Shown piece by piece: positions 18,598-28,658 of a DNA stretch of 42,181 nt. Source of the DNA: an uncultured Neomegalonema sp. (GTDB lineage: Bacteria; Pseudomonadota; Alphaproteobacteria; Rhodobacterales; Rhodobacteraceae); assembly GCA_937974055.1 (NCBI GenBank), contig CALJIU010000021.1, positions 1 through 42,181 on the forward strand, read 5' to 3'. Positions within the stretch are counted from its first letter, which is position 1, and each line of letters starts with the position of its first letter. Below the pieces are notes generated by a model. It was not told the origin of the DNA and did no database searches. It saw only the letters and a list, made by a program, of their open reading frames with translations. Position numbers and translations under genes: made by a program.

Positions 18598-20079
18598 ATG
18601 ACAATCGCGTTCACCACAGCCGACACCACCTCCCTTGCACAGACGGAGGGTACGGTCGTCGTCCTTGTCGGCGGCGATGGTGCGCTTTCCGGCGCGGGCG
18701 CGGATGCCGATGCGGCGATGGACGGTGCGCTGCAACGGGCGGTATCGTCCTCGCGGTTCAAGGCCAAGCATGGCGAGGCGATGGAGTTTCCCTTCCCTGC
18801 CGGAATGAAGGCCGACCGCCTGATCCTCGCGGCCACGGGCAAGACCAAGCTCGACCCGACCACCGCACGTCAGCTCGGCGGCAAGATTGCCGCGAAGATC
18901 GGCAAGCTCGAAGCACCCGGCGTTACAGTCCATGCCGACGGTTTGGACGCCGCGCATGTTGCCGAACTCGCAGCGGGCATGAAACTGCGTCGCTACGCCT
19001 TTAGCCGCTATAAGACCGGTAACGATGCCGATACGCTGGGCAAGGGCGGCATTACCATCGCGACCGCCGATGTCGATGCGGTGAAAGCGGCCTTCACCGA
19101 TACGGACGCGCTGGCCGAAGGCACGTTCTTCACCCGTGATCTGGTCAGCGAACCGGCGAATGTCCTGTTCCCCAGCAGCTTTGCCGAACGCCTCGAAGCG
19201 CTCAAGGAGCATGGCGTCGAGGTCACCGTGATGGGCGAAAAGGAACTCGAAGAGATCGGCATGGGGTCGCTGCTCTGCGTTGGTCTTGGCAGCGCGCAGG
19301 AAAGTAAGGTTGTCGTGATGAAGTGGATGGGGGCCGATGACGCATCCGAAGCCCCCTTCTGCGCGGTCGGTAAGGGCGTGACCTTCGACACGGGCGGCAT
19401 CTCGATCAAGCCAGCAGGCGGCATGGAAGAGATGACGATGGATATGGGCGGTGCGGGCGTCGTCTCCGGCCTGATGAAGACTGTTGCGCTGCGTAAGGCC
19501 AAGGCCAACGTCATCGGTGTGGTCGGCCTCGTGGAAAACATGCCCGACGGCCTCGCCACCCGCCCCGGCGATATCGTCACGTCGCTATCGGGCAAGACCA
19601 TTGAGGTCATCAATACCGATGCGGAAGGCCGCCTTGTCCTCGCTGATATCCTGTTCTACGCCCAGCGCGAGTTCAAACCGGCGGCGACCATCAATCTCGC
19701 CACCCTGACCGGGGCGGTCATCATCGCATTGGGCAATACGAATGCGGGCTTGTTCTCGAATGACGATACCCTCGCTGGCCAAATCGCGGATGCAGCAAAG
19801 GCCGAGAGCGAAGGCATCTGGCGTCTGCCGCTGGGCAAGGAATACGACGATCTTATCAAGTCGTCCCTCGCCGATGTGAAGAATACCGGGGGCCGCGCGG
19901 CGGGGTCGATCACCGCCGCCCAGTTCCTGCAACGCTTCGTGGATGACAGCCCGTGGGCGCATATCGATATTGCCGGTGTGACGCTCTCGAAGGAATCCAA
20001 GCCGCTGCATGGCAAGGGCGCATCCGGCTGGGGTGTTGCGACGCTGAACCGCTTCGTTAAGGACAACTTCGAGAAGTAG
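18598..20079 (+). CDS. pepA: leucyl aminopeptidase (M17)
   Basis: VGKGVTFDTGGISIKPAGGMEEMTMDMGGAG...VINTDAEGRLVLADIL. Start at 18598 preferred over track start. Confidence 0.95.
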   Translation: MTIAFTTADTTSLAQTEGTVVVLVGGDGALSGAGADADAAMDGALQRAVSSSRFKAKHGEAMEFPFPAGMKADRLILAATGKTKLDPTTARQLGGKIAAKIGKLEAPGVTVHADGLDAAHVAELAAGMKLRRYAFSRYKTGNDADTLGKGGITIATADVDAVKAAFTDTDALAEGTFFTRDLVSEPANVLFPSSFAERLEALKEHGVEVTVMGEKELEEIGMGSLLCVGLGSAQESKVVVMKWMGADDASEAPFCAVGKGVTFDTGGISIKPAGGMEEMTMDMGGAGVVSGLMKTVALRKAKANVIGVVGLVENMPDGLATRPGDIVTSLSGKTIEVINTDAEGRLVLADILFYAQREFKPAATINLATLTGAVIIALGNTNAGLFSNDDTLAGQIADAAKAESEGIWRLPLGKEYDDLIKSSLADVKNTGGRAAGSITAAQFLQRFVDDSPWAHIDIAGVTLSKESKPLHGKGASGWGVATLNRFVKDNFEK

Positions 20080-20083
20080 CGTC

Positions 20084-20545
20084 ATGGCGGAAGCCCTGTT
20101 CTACCACCTGACCGCGCACCCCCTCGAACGTGCCCTGCCCGACTTGCTGGAGCGGACATTGGCGAAGGGTTGGCGCGCTGTCGTGCGCTGCGGAACAGCG
20201 GAGCGGATGGAGGCGCTGGATACTCATCTATGGACCTATCGGGATGACAGTTTCCTGCCCCACGCAAAAATGGGATGCGCCAGCCCCGAAGAGCAGCCGA
20301 TCTACATGACGACGGGCGAAGAAGTGCCCAATTCCGCCGATGCGCTTTTCCTCGTGGATGCCGCCGATACGCAGGATTTCGCGGGCTTCGAGCGTGTCGT
20401 CATCCTGTTTTCCGGTGACGACGAAGCGGCGTTGGGTCTGGCCCGCCAGCAATGGAAGCGCGCGACGGAAATCGTCAAGGCGACCTATTGGCAACAGGAT
20501 GGCGGGCGTTGGATCAAGGCCCGTGAAAGCGAACCAAAAGCCTGA
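20084..20545 (+). CDS. holC: DNA polymerase III chi subunit
   Basis: EALFYHLTAHPLERALPDLLERTLAKGWRAVVRCGTAERMEALDTHLWTYRDDSFLPHAKMG. Confidence 0.93.
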   Translation: MAEALFYHLTAHPLERALPDLLERTLAKGWRAVVRCGTAERMEALDTHLWTYRDDSFLPHAKMGCASPEEQPIYMTTGEEVPNSADALFLVDAADTQDFAGFERVVILFSGDDEAALGLARQQWKRATEIVKATYWQQDGGRWIKARESEPKA

Positions 20546-20549
20546 TCCC

Positions 20550-20580
20550 AAAAGAAAACCCCCGGCACATGGCCGGGGGC
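20550..20580 (-). terminator. terminator hairpin between convergent holC and PEP-CTERM-like gene
   Basis: CCCCCGGC-ACATG-GCCGGGGG; on the minus strand followed by GTTTTCTTTT. Confidence 0.85.
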
Positions 20581-20608
20581 TTCCTCAATCGTAACACTCA
20601 GCTACACC

Positions 20609-21355
20609 TTACTTCTTGCGGCGCAGACCGAAGCCCGCGAGACCGGCCAGAAGCAGGGCCAGACCACCCGGTGCTGGCACCGAACCACCACCGGCACCGG
20701 CACCACCGCCCGTACCACCGCCAGCGGTGGCCGTCGTTCCGCTTTTGCAGAAATAGGCATTCGGGTTGTTTGCACCGCAACGGCGCGTACCGCTTTCCTT
20801 GTTCGCGTCGTCGAGCCAGACTTGGCTATTGAAACCGAAATTCGCGATCGATCCATCCGCGTTATACGCGACGTCCGTTCCTGCGGTCTGATGGAACCAG
20901 ATACCTGCCTGCTGGCCGAGGGCAACACCCTGCCATGTCGCATCGCTGAGAGCAGAGTTGATGCCCGAAACGTCGAGCGAGAACATCGTCGCGTCCCGGC
21001 CACCTGACGTGAAGACATTGTCGAACGTGCCGAGAAGCTGGCCGTTCTGATAGCTGTTCGGGTTGTTCTGCCCATCATACGTATAGGCCGTGATGCGGTT
21101 TGCAGCGCGATCACCGTAGAGAACGGCGTATTCGTTGACGTTGGTCTTCGGGTTCGGGCCGGGCGATACGACGAGCCAGAAGCCGTCTTTCGAGCCGTCA
21201 TCTTTGAACTTCATCGAATACGTCTGGTTCGTGGAATCGTACGCATTCCAGACCTCTTTACCGAAATCGGCAGCAAAGATGGTAGCGGATGCCGTGCCAG
21301 CGGTAAGGAACGTGGTGGCTGCGACGGTGAAGGCGGTGAGGAACTTGTTGGCCAT
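20609..21355 (-). CDS. PEP-CTERM/VPxPA-CTERM sorting-domain exported protein
   Basis: Signal peptide MANKFLTAFTVAATTFLTAGTASA; C-terminus SVPAPGGLALLLAGLAGFGLRRKK. Confidence 0.85.
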   Translation of the reverse strand: MANKFLTAFTVAATTFLTAGTASATIFAADFGKEVWNAYDSTNQTYSMKFKDDGSKDGFWLVVSPGPNPKTNVNEYAVLYGDRAANRITAYTYDGQNNPNSYQNGQLLGTFDNVFTSGGRDATMFSLDVSGINSALSDATWQGVALGQQAGIWFHQTAGTDVAYNADGSIANFGFNSQVWLDDANKESGTRRCGANNPNAYFCKSGTTATAGGGTGGGAGAGGGSVPAPGGLALLLAGLAGFGLRRKK

Positions 21356-21603
21356 TGGTATATATCTCCGTGCCGGGTTTCTTGTGACGGACCCCACTCA
21401 GCAATATGAATGCCACGCTCTGCCAACAGTGTGTTTTGCCGAAACCCGTTCGGATTTCGTATCGCGTAAAAGACCGGAAATCAGGCGCTTTCGGTGCCGC
21501 AATCTGTCGTGCCGCGTCGTCCAGCCAAGGTTTAGGCCACCGATCATGACCCCCTAGAGAGGGGGAGCAGAATGGCACAGCGGCTCGCTATGGAACGCCG
21601 CGC

Positions 21604-23487
21604 TCACCCCACCGTGTCAAGTTGCTCCAATGCCTTCATCCACATCTCTTCGGCCCGCTCATAGCCCTCCACAATCTCGGCGCGTTTGATACCCAGTTTT
21701 TCAAGTTCAGCGGGTGAAATGGTGTTCGACAGCGCGACCTCGTTCAGTCGTTCGTCGATCCGATCAAGCATCTTCTGCAATGCAACAACCCGCGCCTCGC
21801 ATTTCTCGGCATCGGCCTTGAGGTTGGCAGGCGAGCGCCTTTGGGTCTGTGCGGGTGCGGTCTTCTTCTCGACTTTCGTCTCTGGCTTGGGTTTCGCCGC
21901 CTTCGGCTCCGGCGCGCCGGGTGCACCGCGCTGGGAGAGGAGGAACCGTTTGTAATCGGCCATATCCCCGTCATACGGTTTCACCCGCCCGCCATGGACC
22001 AGCCAGAACCGGTCGGCCACCATCTCGACCAAATGCGCGTCATGGCTGACGAGGATGACCGCGCCGCCGTAATCGTTCAGCGCATGGATCAGTGCCTCGC
22101 GGCTTTCGATATCGAGGTGGTTGGTCGGTTCATCGAGGATTAGCAGGTGTGGCGCATCCAGCGTTGCCAGCATCAGCAGCAGCCGCGCCCGCTGCCCCCC
22201 CGATAGCCGCCGCGCCTCGACATCCGCCACATCCACACCGAAGCCCGCCGCACCGAGTCGCGCGCGGTGCTTTGACGGCGTTTCATCCGGAAAGCGATGG
22301 GCGATGTGCTGCAACGGTGTCTCGTCCTCGCGCAATTCGTCGAGCTGGTGCTGCGCGAAATAGCCGATGCGCAGTTTGCGGGACCGGGTGCCCGTTCCCT
22401 CCATCAAGTCGAGGCGGTCGGCGATCAATTTGGAGAGGGTCGATTTGCCCTGACCATTCGCGCCGAGCAGCGCGATACGGTCATCCTGATCGAGCCGGAA
22501 GTTCAGCTTCGACAGGATCGGCGGACCGTCATAGCCCACCGCCCCCTCATTCACGGCGATAAGAGGCGGGGGCAATTCTTCGGGTGTCTTGAACTGAAAC
22601 CCGGCGACGGCATCTTCGGAAAGCGCCGCAATCGGCTTCATCCGTTCGAGCATCTTGAGCCGCGACTGCGCTTGGCGCGCCTTGGTCGCCTGGGCGCGGA
22701 AGCGGTCGACGAATTTCTGGATATGCTCGCGCTGCGCATCCTGCTTGCGTTTCGCGGCTACCTGCTGCTCCAGCCGCGCGGCCCGCATCGCCTCGAACGC
22801 ATCGTAGCCGCCCTTGTAATAGGTCAGCGTACCGTCGGCGAGGTGCAGGATACCCTTTACCGCCCGGTTCAACAGGTCACGGTCATGCGAAATGATGAGG
22901 CAGGTGTGGGGATAGCGAGCAAGGAAGTTTTCCAGCCAGATCGTGCCTTCCAGATCGAGATAGTTGGTTGGTTCATCGAGCAGCAGCAGGTCGGGGGCCG
23001 AGAACAGCACCGCCGCCAAAGCCACGCGCATCCGCCACCCACCGGAAAACTCGGAGCACGCGCGGTTCTGCGCCTCGGTATCGAAGCCCAGCCCCTGAAG
23101 AATCGACGCCGCCCGCGCCTCCGCCGAATGCGCCTCGATATCGGCCAGCCGTGTCTGAATCTCAGCGATATCCATCGGATCGGTCGCCGTCTCCGCCCGC
23201 GTCATCAGCGAGGCGCGCTCCAGATCGGCGGCCAGTACCGTCTCCAGCAGCGTATCGGAAGAAGCAGGCGCTTCCTGTGCCACACCCCCCACCCGCGCCT
23301 GACGCGGGATGTCGATATCCCCACCGTCGAGCGCCAATTCGCCACGGATCAAACGGAACAGCGTGGTCTTGCCACAGCCATTGCGCCCCACGACTCCAAC
23401 GGTCGTGCGGGGGGGGATGGAGGCGCTGGCACCCTCAAACAGGGGCTTGCCTTCCATCGCGAAGGTCAGGTTGCGAACGGTTATCAT
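21604..23487 (-). CDS. ABC-F family ATP-binding protein (Uup/YheS-like)
   Basis: MITVRNLTFAMEGKPLFEGASASIPPRTTVGVVGRNGCGKTTLF; two Walker A/ABC signature sets; linker between them. Confidence 0.93.
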   Translation of the reverse strand: MITVRNLTFAMEGKPLFEGASASIPPRTTVGVVGRNGCGKTTLFRLIRGELALDGGDIDIPRQARVGGVAQEAPASSDTLLETVLAADLERASLMTRAETATDPMDIAEIQTRLADIEAHSAEARAASILQGLGFDTEAQNRACSEFSGGWRMRVALAAVLFSAPDLLLLDEPTNYLDLEGTIWLENFLARYPHTCLIISHDRDLLNRAVKGILHLADGTLTYYKGGYDAFEAMRAARLEQQVAAKRKQDAQREHIQKFVDRFRAQATKARQAQSRLKMLERMKPIAALSEDAVAGFQFKTPEELPPPLIAVNEGAVGYDGPPILSKLNFRLDQDDRIALLGANGQGKSTLSKLIADRLDLMEGTGTRSRKLRIGYFAQHQLDELREDETPLQHIAHRFPDETPSKHRARLGAAGFGVDVADVEARRLSGGQRARLLLMLATLDAPHLLILDEPTNHLDIESREALIHALNDYGGAVILVSHDAHLVEMVADRFWLVHGGRVKPYDGDMADYKRFLLSQRGAPGAPEPKAAKPKPETKVEKKTAPAQTQRRSPANLKADAEKCEARVVALQKMLDRIDERLNEVALSNTISPAELEKLGIKRAEIVEGYERAEEMWMKALEQLDTVG

Positions 23488-23636
23488 GCCGCGTTGTCTA
23501 CGCCCGATAGCGCCGCAGGAAAAGCGCCCAGCGCCGCTTTCGTGGCTGAAACCGTCGAATTTCTTGCAGCGCCACCACGCCATGCCGCGCAATCGTGGAT
23601 CATCGGGAGCTTTGCGCCACTCAACGAGGTCCAGCC

Positions 23637-24791
23637 ATGACGATCCATGACAAATCCATGCTCGATGCCGTCACCGGCCCCATCGAAACCGCGCGTGGCC
23701 TTGGCAACCGTTTCTACACCGACGAGCAAGTCTTCGCGCAGGAGCGCAAGGCGGTGTTCGCCGCGACTTGGGCCGGTATCGGCTTTGCGAAGGATGTACC
23801 CGAACCCGGCGACGCGCGCCCGATTACCTTCTGCGGCACCGAATTGATCGTCCTGCACGGCAAGGATGACAAGGTGCGTGTCTTTCTCAACGCTTGCCGC
23901 CACCGGGGCATGATCCTATTGGAAGAGCCGCGCAAGATCGAGGGTGCGCTGCGCTGCCCCTATCATTCATGGTGCTACGACCTGAAAGGCAAGCTGAAGG
24001 CGACCCCCCATGTCGGCGGTCCGGGCCAGAACGCCCATGCGGATATCGACCGGGATAAGCTGGGCCTGATCGAAGTGCGCAGCCGGGTCTGGCGGGACGT
24101 CATCTTCGTCAATCTTGATGGTAAAGCCCCCGCATTCGACGATTACGCCGCCACGCTGATGGATCGGTGGTCAGAGATGGAGCAGCCGATTTATCATGGC
24201 GGCGCAGATTCGTCCTTCAAACTGCATGTGAAGACGAATTGGAAATTGGCGGTCGAGAATTTCTGCGAATCCTACCATCTACCGTGGATACACCCCGGCC
24301 TGAACGCTTATTCCCGGTTAGAGGATCATTACGACATCATCGCCCCGGCGGAATTTTCCGGTCAGGGGACAGTCGTGTACAATCCCAATTTGTCGGATGA
24401 CGGGCGCGCCTTTGAGAATTTTCCCGGCCTATCGGACACATGGGACACGGGGGCGGAATACGTCTCGTTCTTCCCCAACGTGTTGTTCGGCGTCCACCGC
24501 GACCATTGCTACGCTATCTTGTTAGAGGCGACCGGGCCGGAATCGACCGTCGAACATATCGAACTATACTATGCTAGCAGCGCCATGACTGGCGAGGAAT
24601 ACGCTGATCTGCGCGTGGAGAATGCGCGGCTGTGGAAAGAAATCTTCGAGGAAGATATCGGCGTGGTCGAGGGGATGCAGAGAGGCCGCCATGGCGACCT
24701 CTTCGATGGCGGCAAGTTCTCGCCCGCCATGGATGCCCCGACCCATACTTTCCATGACTGGGTCGCCCGGCGTTTTGCGCAGGCGCTGTAG
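23637..24791 (+). CDS. Rieske [2Fe-2S] aromatic-ring-hydroxylating-type oxygenase
   Basis: CRHRGMILLEEPRKIEGALRCPYHSWCYDLKGKL Rieske motif; NWKLAVENFCESYHLPWIHPGL catalytic-domain motif. Confidence 0.92.
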   Translation: MTIHDKSMLDAVTGPIETARGLGNRFYTDEQVFAQERKAVFAATWAGIGFAKDVPEPGDARPITFCGTELIVLHGKDDKVRVFLNACRHRGMILLEEPRKIEGALRCPYHSWCYDLKGKLKATPHVGGPGQNAHADIDRDKLGLIEVRSRVWRDVIFVNLDGKAPAFDDYAATLMDRWSEMEQPIYHGGADSSFKLHVKTNWKLAVENFCESYHLPWIHPGLNAYSRLEDHYDIIAPAEFSGQGTVVYNPNLSDDGRAFENFPGLSDTWDTGAEYVSFFPNVLFGVHRDHCYAILLEATGPESTVEHIELYYASSAMTGEEYADLRVENARLWKEIFEEDIGVVEGMQRGRHGDLFDGGKFSPAMDAPTHTFHDWVARRFAQAL

Positions 24792-24794
24792 CGG

Positions 24795-26471
24795 TCAGGC
24801 GATGACCATCGCCGTCTCGGACAGGCCGGAAACTCCGGTATTACGGGCGATGATATCGGCTAGGGACGTGTCGTTCACCTCCGCTACGACCGCTTCGGGC
24901 AGGTGCGCTTCGTACCAATCGGGATCCCCCGAACGCAGGCGCTGGAACTGATCGCGCAGGATCACGCCCTGGCTTGGCCCGACCAGCGCATCGCCTTCCG
25001 GCTGTTCGGACAGCAACCCAACCCACAGGTCGATATCGTCTGGGGAATCATAGACGCTCGCCAGCCGTTCGCCCGCACCCTCACGCAGTGCGGGATCGTC
25101 AAAGGACGTGATCGGGGGGAAGCCAAAGGCTTTTCGAGCTTCGTTAAGCGTGGGCAAGCCATGGTCGCGCCCGCGCTGAATGTTGAGCGCTGCCAGATCG
25201 AGACGGGGACTGTTTGGCCCTTCCAGCACGAAATTGCGCAGACTATCCACGATCTCGGTATCCATCGCCTGCGCCTCCTGCGAGGCAAAGCCCCTGAAGA
25301 TCGCATCGATGCCCGTTTCCGCGAACTGCGCCGGATTGAAGAAAGCGTCTTTCAGCGCAATCGACTCATCCGGCGTGCCATCCGCCGCGATTGGCGTGAT
25401 GCTGTCGGATACCATCGAATGGCCGAAGCGGAAGGCGGCTGCGGCGAAGCTGTTCGATACCTGGGCATCCATCCACGGTGCGTATCCGTCATAGCTGCCG
25501 ATGCCATCACCGCCGAACAGGATAGGCAGGAACTCGTTGACCGTAATCGCCTGAACCTGTGCCGTCACGCGGGTGCGCGCGGCATCGAAGATTTGATCAT
25601 CGCTCCAGCTAGGGTTCTCGGCGGAGAACTGATCAGCGAGTCGGTTATGCTCCCGCGCAAAGAGCGTATGCATCGAGGTCAGCCCGATATTCTCATTCAC
25701 CCGTTCGTCACCCGCGACATAGAAACCGCGTTCGCCAGTGGGTAAGGAGCCATCCGCCTGCATCCGCAGCTTTCCACCCACACCGCTACGCAGCGCCGTC
25801 GTCTCGGCAGGCTCGGAACCGTAGACATTCGAGGCGTCGATCAAGGCCGAAATCGTATTGATCTGCTGGGCCGCGCCGAAATCGTTCGATGTTGCGTTCG
25901 ATCTTTTCAAATCTAGGCTGCCGCCAGACGTAAACGTCCCATCCCCTGCCGGAACGGGAATCGGGAATTCGGTATCGCCGGTTTTGCTCAGGTCGATATC
26001 GTGGTCCATGAACTGACCCCAGAGCCAGAACATATCGCTAGCATTAGCCTTGTTGCCGCCTTCACCAGTACTGGCCGATACCGCGTTCGAGATTTCGCGC
26101 GCGCCCGGACGATCCGCCCCGGACGGTGCATCCCGTCCGTCTGCGTAGTTCGATGGCAGGAGCCGGCGCAACGGCTGGCCCGGATCGGTGCTGGCCTTGC
26201 CCGGATCAGCGGCACCACCACCGGGCAGGACCAATTCGGCAATGCCGTTCAGAACGAGGCGAAGGTCTTCGAGAATCTGTTGCAACTGCACCATTGCGTC
26301 CTGTTGCGCGTCAGGCTGCGGCTGAGTCGATGTCGTCGATTTGAGACTGGACGCACGCGACACTGCCCTCACGCTGTCAATTGCGCTTTGGAAGCTATTC
26401 TTTTGTCCGCTCTGTCGCTCGGCAGGCAGATTACCTGATACCACTCTCATGTTACCTGATATCACTCTCAT
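24795..26471 (-). CDS. animal-type haem peroxidase (peroxinectin-like), no evident Sec signal
   Basis: FWLWGQFMDHDIDLSKTGDTEFPIPVPAGD; SALIDASNVYGSEP; HTLFAREHNRLAD; LDLAALNIQRGRDHGLPTLNEARKAFGF are hallmark animal haem peroxidase motifs. Start 26471 (or 26450) preferred to GTG 26498. Confidence 0.9.
   Translation of the reverse strand: MRVISGNMRVVSGNLPAERQSGQKNSFQSAIDSVRAVSRASSLKSTTSTQPQPDAQQDAMVQLQQILEDLRLVLNGIAELVLPGGGAADPGKASTDPGQPLRRLLPSNYADGRDAPSGADRPGAREISNAVSASTGEGGNKANASDMFWLWGQFMDHDIDLSKTGDTEFPIPVPAGDGTFTSGGSLDLKRSNATSNDFGAAQQINTISALIDASNVYGSEPAETTALRSGVGGKLRMQADGSLPTGERGFYVAGDERVNENIGLTSMHTLFAREHNRLADQFSAENPSWSDDQIFDAARTRVTAQVQAITVNEFLPILFGGDGIGSYDGYAPWMDAQVSNSFAAAAFRFGHSMVSDSITPIAADGTPDESIALKDAFFNPAQFAETGIDAIFRGFASQEAQAMDTEIVDSLRNFVLEGPNSPRLDLAALNIQRGRDHGLPTLNEARKAFGFPPITSFDDPALREGAGERLASVYDSPDDIDLWVGLLSEQPEGDALVGPSQGVILRDQFQRLRSGDPDWYEAHLPEAVVAEVNDTSLADIIARNTGVSGLSETAMVIA
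26430..26471 (-). repeat. 21-nt tandem duplication containing the candidate start codon (MRVISGN/MRVVSGN)
   Basis: ATGAGAGTGATATCAGGTAAC followed by ATGAGAGTGGTATCAGGTAAT on the minus strand. Confidence 0.85.
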
Positions 26472-26497
26472 GACGCCACCAGTCCCAAATTTATACA

Positions 26498-26521
26498 CAA
26501 AATGAGAATATTCTCATTTTG
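26498..26521. promoter_or_regulatory. 24-nt perfect palindrome CAAAATGAGAATATTCTCATTTTG in the peroxidase promoter region
   Basis: Perfect dyad immediately upstream of a TATAAA hexamer on the minus strand, between sctV and the peroxidase ORF. Confidence 0.7.
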
Positions 26522-26567
26522 AAACAATAACGCTTTCGTGAGATTGCGTAAAGCCCCTCACAGGATG

Positions 26568-28658
26568 CTACTCAGCAGCAGCGGGGAATCCGACATTCGG
26601 CAACAGGATCGTCGTCAGAGGCGTGATCGTAAATTCACTCGACAGATCCTGATAGGAAAGCACCGCCGTTTCGCGCATCCCGTTATTGCTCATCAGACTG
26701 CGCACAAAGCGACGAACATCCAGCGAGGCGAGGACGATGGGCGGTGTACCACCCTCCGCCGGTGCACGCAGGTTCTCGCGGATCGAGTCGATCAAAGCGG
26801 CCGACAGCCCGTCATCGAGAGCCAGATATTCGCCCACCGTCGTCTGCCTGACAGCATTACGCAGCGCATCCTCGACGGGTGCATCCAGCAGATAGGCAGG
26901 AATGATCCGATCTTCGCCCGCCAGTGCATTGCAAATCTGACGTTTCAGCGCCGTGCGCACGTATTCGGTCAGGACAACCGGATCTTGCTCCTTCGCCCCC
27001 CACTCCGACAACGCCTCAAGCAACAGTCGCTGATTACGCACCGGCACGCTCTCGTCGATCAAGCGGCGAAACACTTCCGTCACCTTGTTTAACGGCAGCA
27101 GATCGCGCACTTCAGATGCCAAATCGGGATAGTGCTGCGCCATGCTGACCAATGCGGCCCGCGTTTCCTGTACACCGATACATTGCGACGCAAAGCGCTG
27201 CTGTGTTGCCCGCGCCCCGATCAATAGCACGTCGAGCGGCGAGAAGATTTCGATTTCACGCTCCGATACGACCTTGGCATCCGCTGGATCGATCCAGTGC
27301 AGGTTACGGAATCCCAAGGGCGGATTGACGGCGGCTTCGTGCCCGATATCGAGCAGAACCAACGTCTCTGTTTCCACATCAACGCCGATGCGGTCTTTGA
27401 AGATCGTAAATCCGGCCACGACGACATCATCAAGATCGATCCGCACAACATCGAGGGCGAGCGAAGCATCGTCCGTCAGGCGGGGTGGCATGATCGCCAG
27501 CCCGATTTCGGCGGACACCCCAAGTGTGGCCTCTCGCGACTCCTCGGCAAAGATTACGCGCTGTTCATCATCCAGAAGATCGGGGGCAATGCGCACCACG
27601 AACGGGCTTTTGTCCAACCCGACACTTTCTAGCAGGTCATTCTCTTTATCATCGGAGTCGTCATCCTCACCGTCGCCAAACATCATCAGGCCGAGCTTGT
27701 CAGAATAACTGATCGCCATGAAACTGGCAGCGATTACGAGGAACACCGGCCATGGGAAGCCGGGAATGAACATCATCACACCGAGGATGATCGCAGCGAC
27801 ACGCAGCGCTATGACGCTCGAAATCATCTCGCGTGTGATATCCGCACCGAGATTCTCGTTTTCATCCGTCGCAACGCGCGTGATGACCGACCCCGCCGCA
27901 AGCGAGACGAACAGCGCCGGAAGCTGTGCCGCGAGGCCATCGCCAACCGTCAAAAGAGAATACGTCTCGACTGCTTCCCCGGCGGCCATATTGTGACTGA
28001 CCATACCGATGGCGATCCCACCGACGAGGTTCACCGCCACGATCACAAGGCCAGCGATAGCATCGCCTTTCACGAACTTCATCGCGCCGTCCATCGCCCC
28101 GAAGAACTGGCTTTCCTGCTCGATGGTACGGCGGCGCAAACGGGCCTCGGTCGCGTCGATATCACCGTTACGCAGGTCGCTGTCGATGGACATCTGCTTA
28201 CCGGGCAACGCATCGAGCGTGAAGCGCGCCGACACCTCGGCCACGCGCTCGGACCCCTTGGTAATCACCACGAACTGCACGATCGTAATGATGAGGAAGA
28301 CGACCAGACCGACGATGATCTCGCCCGCGATAACGAACTGACCAAAGGTTTCGATGATCGAACCGGCGTCAGCATTGAGCAGGATCAACCGTGTCGTGGT
28401 GATAGAGAGCGCAAGGCGGAAGATGGTGATGATCAGGATCACCGACGGTAACGTCGAGAATTCGAGCGGGCGCTTGAGGTACAAGCCCATCATCAACAGC
28501 AATACGGCCCCGGCGATATTCACCGCGATCAGCACATCCACCAGCCATGTGGGCAGGGGTAAGATCATCATCAAGATCGCGATGACGAGCAGAATCACGA
28601 CGACGAGATCCTGACGTTTCCCAATGACGTTTAGCCCGCGATGCAGGGAGTCGATCAT
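26568..28658 (-). CDS. sctV: T3SS export gate protein SctV (FlhA/YscV family)
   Basis: RPLEFSTLPSVILIITIFRLALSITTTRLIL...KGSERVAEVSARFTLDALPGKQMSIDSDLRNGDID...ESQFFGAMDGAMKFVKGDAIAG. Confidence 0.97.
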   Translation of the reverse strand: MIDSLHRGLNVIGKRQDLVVVILLVIAILMMILPLPTWLVDVLIAVNIAGAVLLLMMGLYLKRPLEFSTLPSVILIITIFRLALSITTTRLILLNADAGSIIETFGQFVIAGEIIVGLVVFLIITIVQFVVITKGSERVAEVSARFTLDALPGKQMSIDSDLRNGDIDATEARLRRRTIEQESQFFGAMDGAMKFVKGDAIAGLVIVAVNLVGGIAIGMVSHNMAAGEAVETYSLLTVGDGLAAQLPALFVSLAAGSVITRVATDENENLGADITREMISSVIALRVAAIILGVMMFIPGFPWPVFLVIAASFMAISYSDKLGLMMFGDGEDDDSDDKENDLLESVGLDKSPFVVRIAPDLLDDEQRVIFAEESREATLGVSAEIGLAIMPPRLTDDASLALDVVRIDLDDVVVAGFTIFKDRIGVDVETETLVLLDIGHEAAVNPPLGFRNLHWIDPADAKVVSEREIEIFSPLDVLLIGARATQQRFASQCIGVQETRAALVSMAQHYPDLASEVRDLLPLNKVTEVFRRLIDESVPVRNQRLLLEALSEWGAKEQDPVVLTEYVRTALKRQICNALAGEDRIIPAYLLDAPVEDALRNAVRQTTVGEYLALDDGLSAALIDSIRENLRAPAEGGTPPIVLASLDVRRFVRSLMSNNGMRETAVLSYQDLSSEFTITPLTTILLPNVGFPAAAE

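Noticed and set aside
21550-21565. CCCCCT-AGAG-AGGGGG hairpin downstream of the ABC-F gene as a terminator
   Set aside because: Stem is good but no T-run on either strand; left unassigned.
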